Shown here: positions 57,112-64,000 of the stretch, piece after piece
Layout of the letters: each line of letters starts with the position of its first letter
How positions within the stretch are numbered: the first letter of the stretch is position 1
Assembly: GCA_030015575.1 (NCBI GenBank)
Contig: CM057344.1
Coordinates: 597,068,410-597,132,409 of the forward strand
Reading direction: 5' to 3'
Length of the DNA stretch: 64,000 nt
From: Agapanthus africanus
Lineage: Eukaryota > Streptophyta > Magnoliopsida > Asparagales > Amaryllidaceae
Position numbers and translations under genes: made by a program
The notes under the pieces: model-generated
What the model was told of the DNA's origin: nothing
What the model saw: the letters and a program-made list of their open reading frames with translations, nothing else
The model's database searches: none

Positions 57112-59277
57112 TGTTAGTTATATGTATGCCCTAGAGGCCATTACTGTACATACGATGTATATTGTAATGGATGCTTGGACATATATAGGGAGGACTTTCT
57201 TGCTCGACATGATAGTATGCTATCTGGCTGTACTTTATCTTAACATGTACTCTGATTGTCTCTATGTTACATGTTGATAAAGCCCTTAGGATATGTACTC
57301 GACTACTGGGACTATGATGAGATCATACTAGTGGGGCCATGGTAGTCGACGAGTACATCCTATAACTGTTCCTAGTCGAGGGTGTATCGAGACAGGGCAT
57401 CGATACACCAGAGTAGACTAGCGTATACGCATCTTGACCCATATGATGGGCGATGGATGATCCCATATCCATCGGTGTTTGACATCAAGGATGGTGTACG
57501 GGTGCTCAGTGGAGACTGGGTACACTGGACGGACTCGCCGAGAACTCCCAGATGGTATTATACCATACGTCAGATGGCAGTTCTCCGGTGACACCGGTAC
57601 AGAGTAGTCTGTTGACCCGAGATCGTCATAGAGTCTTGTGTGGTTCCCACTGTGCTTTGATTTCCATCATACCACGTCCAAGAGGGCATGCAAAAAGGTG
57701 GCTTTTGGGTACAGTCCCGAATCACATGGAGGCAATGAGCGATAGGAGGGGATTCGTCTCTCCCGGTATAGGGAGTTGATGTTGTGCTGTGTTCGATTGG
57801 CTATAACCGGAAATCCCTGGCCAGGGTTGCTGAGATTTACTGGTAAGTGTTATTAGTAGTTTCTCGAACCGTTATAGACCTCAAATCGACACGACTTATC
57901 AAGCTACTGGGGTCTGACGTTTACCACCCCTAGGCGAGATATGCAACATATCAGACGACGAGACCGGACTGTACGGGAGTGTTACTGTTTGGATTCGCAG
58001 GAGAATGTACAGGCTTGCTTGTTGATCTTCTGAGCGCTCAATACCTGGGTAGCTGTTACGTTTAGCTGACCGCTTGCAGCTTGTGGGTGATTGATATGAT
58101 CATCACCTACTGCCGGCGTATTGACGATTCTTTAAAGTCCTACACAGAGGTTTCTTGACTCAGGCAAAACGGAGTAGGAGCACATATGTGATATGTGCGG
58201 GACCGAGGATAATGCGATATGTGATACCGTATTATATTCTCGTGATATTTGATATCAGCCGGCTCATCGGATCAAGTGTTGATTCGATGAATCGGTACGG
58301 ATAAATATTAGTTGGTTATATGCGATATAGCCGGATTGTCGGATCAAGTGTTGATTCGATAATTTAATGTACAATAATATATTTGATATATTAAATTGCA
58401 TTAACTAATATTAGCTCACTAAAAGATTCTTTTTCTCATTCGGGTAATACATTGATATATATGCGATATATGTTAAATGTATTATTTTATTTTGTTACAA
58501 TAAATATTGTATATGTGATATATAATATTGTAACATATTATAATTATTAATGCAACATGTTTAGAGGAGTTTAAACATGATTAGGGTTTGGATTAGGGTT
58601 AAACCTTCTAGTTGATTCTAGAAGCTTTACTTTGTCTTTGTTAAGATATTATGCTAGATATTTCTTTGTGACTCACCCTTTAACCTAACCCAAACCCTAA
58701 CCCTAGTAAACTCTCTACAATGGTTACTACAACCATGGTTGCATAAATGATTATGATAACTTTTATTATTCATCACAAATATTATTGTTCATCTTCTTCC
58801 TTCATTCTCTTCATGAAAAAGCTTACTAGTTTTTCTAAAGTGATGAATAAATATGAGAAAAAGATAAATAAAGAGAGCAAAAATCCTACTTCATCATTCT
58901 CATCTTCCCTTGCCATTTAGATGAGGGTGTTCACATCATTTCATGAGTGTTAGCTTGTGTTAATGGAACTTCAAGGTAGATCATCTTAGTATCGAAGATC
59001 GGAAGCAAAGGTTGCATCTTTCTCTTCGTGGAACCTCTCGAGAGTCCGGATCCCGATGATCGCAGCGAAGGGACCACAACACGGAGCATATGAAGTGAAG
59101 GACCGAATCTACAAAGGTTGTAATCCCTCTCACTTAGTGTTAAAGTGTTTAGCATACTTGTTTTCGCCTAATCTCTAGTTTAAAGTTCCGTATTCGGGTT
59201 GTTCGGCACGGCTAAATTTTTAATCGGGTATGGTTGATGCCTCGTAGACCCTTATGCGCGTGCCTAGCAATCCTACA
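57112..59277 (+). repeat. Copia D 5' LTR
   Basis: 2166 bp, TGTTAGTTATATGTATGCCC...TCCTACA. Two palindromes at 58264-58290 and 58336-58362. Confidence 0.9.
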
Positions 59278-59278
59278 G

Positions 59279-59291
59279 TGGTATCAGAGCC
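59279..59291 (+). promoter_or_regulatory. Copia D primer binding site (tRNA-Met)
   Basis: TGGTATCAGAGCC, one base after the LTR. Confidence 0.92.
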
Positions 59292-59476
59292 AAGCTAGAG
59301 CTTTAGGCGAAGTCTAGACGAAGTTTAAAGTCCGATCGAAACCCGAAATCCCGATAAAACCCGCTCTCTGGACTTTTTCTAAAAACTGGGATTTTTCCAC
59401 ATTAAAAATGCTTAAAAAATTCAGCAGGGAATTATAAGAATTACGGTGCAAAAAGTTTTCGATGAACAGTATAAAG

Positions 59477-59525
59477 CGCGGCGGAACCGCGGCAGAAGCA
59501 TGCCTTCTGCGGCGGTTTCGCGGCG
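59477..59525 (+). promoter_or_regulatory. GC-rich hairpin in copia D leader
   Basis: Arms 59477-59498 and 59504-59525, 19 of 22 positions paired, 5-base loop; about 200 bases after the PBS, as in C. Confidence 0.78.
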
Positions 59526-61308
59526 AAATGATGACGTCGGCATCTCCTGTTTGCACAGTAACTCCTATTTTATTATGCTGGATTTTCTGGGAATTTTTAA
59601 TTTTTATTAAAAAGCTGAATTTTCTGGGGTTGTTTAGGGATTCGATGATTCGATCGGATTATCAGATTTTGTCTATGTGTTTTCCGGGTAATTTTTAGAA
59701 ACTGTTAAAAAGTTCGAACGGATATCAATAACTCACTTTTTCCCTTGTCGGAAATTTTTTCAAAAGTTGGATTTTTTCTCGTGTTTAAGAATGTTCTAAG
59801 TCATGCAAGTAACTCGGTGGACCCTCTAGAAGACAACAAACCTTAACTCGATTATGTGACCGTCTTGAACTGCCCTTTGAACCTTAGGGTTTGGGGCAGT
59901 ACGGCGTGCCACATGTGAGGCGTTGGCTTGACCCTTCTACGGCTGGACCATTGGTACTGTGGCATGTAATGAATGTTTTTAAACTGATTTCAAGTGTTGA
60001 GATATATTGGGAAAATCTTGGGTGCTTGATGATTCGATCGGAAAGTTTAACTTTTTTCTATTTATCTGGAATGTGATACAATATTTGGAATCCACAGGTA
60101 GTTATGAGATAACTGATTTGAATATTATAAACATAGCAGTTTAGTCTCAGATGATCGGTTGCCACGGAATTTTGATGTGATCAAAAGTCCGTCGCAATCA
60201 CGTAGTATACGCAGATACTCGCCGGGTAAACTTAATAGACAGCCACGCCCCATAGCCCCGACCAAGTGACTGTAGGAGAACCCCGTCGCCGAAAGCATCC
60301 GTTCGGGTGCTCCCGGTAGCGGTGTTCCTCCTTGGTGCACTTCGTCGACGGTATCAGGGGTGCAGCCGTCTACTAAAGTTTGCGACGAGCATTCGATCAG
60401 GACGTCGGGAATCTTGTTGAATTGCCCGACTTGATATTGAAAAGAGTTTTCGATAATGAGACTGAAATGCGGGGTTTATAATAGTTAGGCATGCGGTGTC
60501 TAAGGAATTCATTTGGTTAGGCATGTGATGTCTAAGGAGGTTGCGGATTCCAACTGTTGTAGTTTTACACTTTCTTTTCTGTGACCGTAAGCGTAGTATG
60601 TGGTGTATCGCCGGCTTCGTTGCTATACATCAACGACAATCGGGATACGCATACTTGCTTACGTTGATGATATGAGATATTATGTGTTGCTGTGATATGT
60701 TATATTGGATCGTCGCGTTTGAATAGCCGGGGGTTTTATGTGAGATGAGAGTTTTTCTTTTTCATTCATGTAAAATTCATTTGTATGTAATATTCTTTTA
60801 TTAGGGCACTTCCAGGTAGCGGAAGCTGTCACCGTTGTATATTATTTACTTTTCCGCATTAGGTAGACCCAAGGCGGGGAGCACAAGTAACCGGGTTCTA
60901 GGGTCCAGTGGGAGACCATCTCGAGGAGTCGAGACCGGGTCTCCTAACCCTAGAATTGGCAGTGTTACTTGCCGCTCTCGTAGGGGTCTAGGGATGTGGG
61001 TTTGGCTATTCATCGCGACCGTGGAATCCGTGTTTTATACAGGCTCGTATTGAAAACACGGACGTCCTAGTATATCCAATATTTCATATATGTTTCTTCT
61101 GCTGCAATGTTCTGTGATGAGATCATATTACTGCCTGAGACGAATGTTTATATTATATATATGAGATATATGTTATATTGTAGATTTCGTTTCAAAAAGA
61201 GATGTTTGTGAAGCATAATAAAATGGGACTTCATTAATGAGATTAATGAAATAAAAGAAACCTAAGATGTTGTAGAAACTTGTTTATAAAAACTGGTAGC
61301 TCTAGTTC

Positions 61309-61551
61309 TTGCTTTGCATAGCGGTGTTCCTTGTAGAACATCCAGCACCTTATTCGATAAGGAAAGGACCGAGATCCCTTCACCGGGAGTGACTCCTTTA
61401 GCAATAAACTGGCAGATGCTACAAACTCGGTTTGTCTTTTGATTGCTTCTATAGTTCTTGCTTTGCATAGTGGTATTTGTGAAATATCCTGCACCTTATT
61501 CGATGAGGAAAGGGCCGACGATCCCTTCACCGGGAGTGACCCCTTTAGCAA
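61309..61551 (+). repeat. Tandem duplication in copia D leader
   Basis: Units 61309-61411 and 61450-61551, both from AGTTCTTGCTTTGCATAG to CCTTTAGCA, period about 141 bp. B has one unit only. Confidence 0.8.
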
Positions 61552-61688
61552 AACTAGAAAAGCCTCAAAAACATTCCATTTAAAATCACTCGATTCTACA
61601 ACGATATCAAGTTCATTACGCAAAGGGTTTTCTGAAAAACCCGTCGTAGCCCTCCGTCATTTCAGATAAGTACTGGTTAGTATTCGTG

Positions 61689-61896
61689 CTGCGTTTGTTG
61701 ACCTTAGCCAAGGCGTAGTGTACGGTAGCTGATTAGTGCTTATCTGTATAAGCATATGATGCGATTGAGTTAGGGTAGTCGTGCGACTTTGTTGACCTTA
61801 GCCAAGGGTCGTGCGGGTGGGTTTAATTCAATCGGGAAATGACGGGTTGAACTTGGCTAGCACTTATGATTTGTTGACCTTAGCCAAGGTCATAAG
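61689..61896 (+). promoter_or_regulatory. Three stem-loop array in copia D leader
   Basis: Loop TTGTTGACCTTAGCCAAGG three times. Stems CTGCG/CGTAG (61689-61718), CGTGCGAC/GTCGTGCG (61780-61815, two wobble pairs) and CTTATGA/TCATAAG (61863-61896). Confidence 0.78.
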
Positions 61897-62059
61897 ATGC
61901 TAGGGGCAAAATACTATTGGGAATTTCAAGTGTTGAAATTTGCAATAAGATTGCATACCTTCTATGAGATAGTTGGATCCCGATACCCGCTGCGAGTAAG
62001 AGTTACTCCTGGAAGAGTTTTACACATTACAATTAGTCGATCAAGTAGGTGTCTAGAAA

Positions 62060-62152
62060 GGTGTTAACGGGGTTACGCCTCTGGGAAAACGAGGTTTACT
62101 TTAATTAGGTTCGTGCGAAAGCACGGGGGACCTCCCTCAAAGTACCGACACT
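62060..62152 (+). promoter_or_regulatory. Branched RNA-structure candidate in copia D leader
   Basis: GGTGTT/GACACT (62060-62065, 62147-62152), GAGGT/ACCTC (62091-62095, 62130-62134), GTGC-GAAA-GCAC (62113-62124). Confidence 0.65.
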
Positions 62153-62336
62153 GGCCTGGCTGAAAGATTGGCGAAGTTGTAGCGTGTAATTAATCCCGGC
62201 TAGTCTTTCCTTTTAGGGTTTGAAGGAAGATTTGATTAAAACAGTGGGAGACATCCTGATTAGATATATTAGATAAGCAATCTAATCTTGCAAGAGCATA
62301 CGCTGAGTGTTTTCTTCTCTCTCTCTCCAGATAGCG

Positions 62337-64000
62337 ACCATATCACGCCTTAATCAAGATAATAAAACGGATATATTGACCGAACCCACTTGTTATACTG
62401 AGCTGGGGAACGTTGGTCCCGCTCCAACTTATAATTGTTATAAGACAGAGCAGGAAATTGGGGATTACCAGAATTCCCGTGCCGTCCAAACGAAAAAGGT
62501 GCATGTTGATGCATCATCTTCGGGTGTGTTCATTACACAGAACTGTTTCTCAGTATCCTTTACGTCCTGGGTATGTGATACCGGATCAGGATCCCGTATA
62601 TGTAATCTGTTACATGGGCTACAGATAGGTACTGAGAACGGGTGATAAGTTTCATGAGACAAAAAACGGTGCAAGTGTTGCAGCCAAATCTGCTGGTCAC
62701 TATCACCCTGTATTACCTGAATACATTGATTCTGAACGAATGTTATTAGATACCGAACCTGATATACAAAATCATATCAGTCTCTTTATTAGTAAAGAAA
62801 GGATATAATTTTGTATTGTTGGATAATGTTTTGAACATTTCCTATATCAAGAGTTGATCGGTTCAGGCACGTTATCTAAAAGCATTGACGTTCTAAATCA
62901 AACTACAGTTCTTAGTATAAGGAACATACACAAGAGGAAGAGTTCAGAATTGAATGAATCCTTCTTGAGGTATTGCAGAATAGGTCATATCAATGCGACC
63001 CGACTGGCTGAAGTTACATAAAGATGCATATTTAAATTAGTTTGAATTTACATCTTATGAAACTTGCCGGTCATGTCACAAAGATAAGATGACCACAGCT
63101 CTGTTTATTGAAAACAGAGAAAGAGTTAGTGAACTCTTGGGATTGATACATGTTGATGTATGAAAGGTCCCCTGTCTACACATGCCAAGATCGGTTCTTT
63201 CTACTTCATTACATTCTCTGATAATCTCTCAAGATTCAGACATATGCTTCTGTTGAAACACAGGTCCGAACCTTTTGAGATATTCACAGAATATAAATTA
63301 GAAGTAGAGAACCAAATACGGGTATAAGTATTATGTCCTTTGATGAGATCAAGGAGGAGAATACTTGAGCACGGAATTCCTGGACTATTCTAAAGGAGAA
63401 TGAGATTCTCTCTCAGCATTACTCCTCCGTATACACCACAGCACGTTGGTATATCGGGGTGGAGCAATAGCATCCTATTTGATATGGTGTGCTCTATGAT
63501 GAGTACTACTGAGTTTCCTATTTCCTCTTGGAAGTTATGCACTTGAGAAGCTGCATACCTATTGAATAGGGTTCAAATCAAATCAGTTGCCTACCACTTC
63601 ATATGTGATTTGGAAAGGGAAGAGCCCATATCTTAAGTTTGTTAAGATTTGGGGTTGTCCGGCCTATGTCTAAAAGCAAAATCACGACAAGCTCGAGGCA
63701 AGGTCTGTTATATAGAACTGGAATGGTTCCAGCTATACAAACTGCAGTTGATGATTTGGTAGAACCAAAGGATTCAATAGTTTCCATCGAACCTCAACCT
63801 CTCCGCCGATCTAGCAGGGTTCCTCACCCACCTGAGAGATACTTCGGTTTCTCTATGACAGTGGGAGCAAGGATTGCATCATGAGATGATAACCCAACTA
63901 GTTTCGAGCTGGCCATCAGGAGTGGGACTCTGTAAGAATGGCTGGATGCTTATCGATCTGAGATGGAATCCTTATACACCAACAAAGTATGGACTTTGGT
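62337..64000 (+). pseudogene. Copia D mini-gag, protease, integrase, decayed
   Basis: The A-family ATG reads ATA here, so the start codon is lost. The mini-gag to protease frame is open to 62645 (DTGSGS retained; Trp and Cys context partly changed). After that, small insertions and deletions break the frame roughly every 50-150 bases: the zinc region (about 62960-63090), integrase (about 63150-63560) and linker (63639-63884, RRSSRVPHPPERYFGF) can be followed only by switching frames. Ends at the first RT residues. Confidence 0.85.

Larger units (their letters stand above)
59292..62336 (+). mobile_element. Copia D leader
   Basis: About 3 kb untranslated. GC-rich hairpin 59477-59525, the region matching window positions 1-962 (from 60497), a roughly 100-bp tandem duplication (61309-61411, 61450-61551), stem-loop array 61689-61896, branched block 62060-62152 with GTGC-GAAA-GCAC, and acceptor-like CAG at 62328-62330. 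No supported gene; short frames differ from A1's in the same region. Confidence 0.87.
57112..64000 (+). mobile_element. Copia D (family A), 5' part, decayed and gag-deleted
   Basis: 5' LTR 57112-59277, PBS, leader, mini-gag and damaged pol, running off the window. Inserted in the 3' LTR of C; the five bases before it are AGAAG. Same family as A1/A2 by LTR and leader. Confidence 0.9.

Noticed and set aside
58681..58705. Telomere-like CCCTAACCCTAG
   Set aside because: Only about two units inside the D LTR; too short for an interstitial telomere tract.
59891..60340. Small frames in the D leader as host genes
   Set aside because: The region is leader sequence; the frames are not kept in B or C leaders or in the A1 leader at the window start.

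Overview
The window is plant nuclear DNA, almost certainly gene-poor pericentromeric or other heterochromatic sequence of a flowering plant. It is built almost wholly of nested retrotransposons. I see Ty1/copia elements with Angela/BARE-like LTR starts (TGTTGG/TGTTAG, then ATGCCCTAGAGG) and tRNA-Met primer sites, a Tekay/Del-like chromovirus, an Athila/Tat-like Ty3/gypsy element, an RTE-clade LINE ending in GTT repeats, and a cluster of microsatellite-embedded foldback MITEs. I found no host protein gene, tRNA, rRNA or CRISPR array. The species cannot be named from this sequence. I use local names: A1, A2, B, C, D and E1-E3 are copia copies, G1 and G2 are gypsy copies, and F is a solo LTR.

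Layout. 1-16987 is copia A1. Its leader (1-962, 4202-4362) is split by an RTE LINE (963-4201, 15-bp target duplication). Its pol (4363-6305, 15887-16987) is split by chromovirus G1 (6306-15881, minus strand, ATGAT duplication, LTRs almost identical). An LTR stub (16988-17181) runs straight into a second internal region, A2 (17182-20278), and its 3' LTR (20279-20811 and 30802-32452). That LTR is split by copia B (20812-30796, GAGTC duplication). 32453-35017 is the only stretch not explained by LTR elements: six palindromic MITE units separated by (CT)n(AT)n or (GT)n tracts. 35018-43579 is a scrambled minus-strand array of copia family E (three LTRs, short pol pieces, one half-LTR inverted), with solo gypsy LTR F at 35839-37365. 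43580-47697 is the 3' part of gypsy G2 (minus strand), inserted in E3. G2 is interrupted by copia C (47698-57111), the only copia copy with a full gag and nearly intact pol. C's 3' LTR is interrupted by copia D (57112 to the window end), whose pol is badly decayed.

How the parts may relate. A1, A2, B and D carry the same large gag deletion: about 32 N-terminal codons joined to the stretch just before the protease, with no capsid and no CCHC knuckle. C keeps gag. B, C and D share a long structured leader ending in a splice-acceptor-like pyrimidine tract and CAG just before the gag start. The leader holds three consecutive stem-loops with a conserved loop and covarying stems, and a further branched structure with a GAAA tetraloop. 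This suggests a gag-less copia lineage packaged in trans by gag-bearing relatives through a conserved RNA signal. That is an inference. G1 also looks trans-mobilised (near-identical LTRs, but no protease and no RT catalytic block), and so does D (heavily decayed, yet nested in an LTR pair only about 1% diverged).
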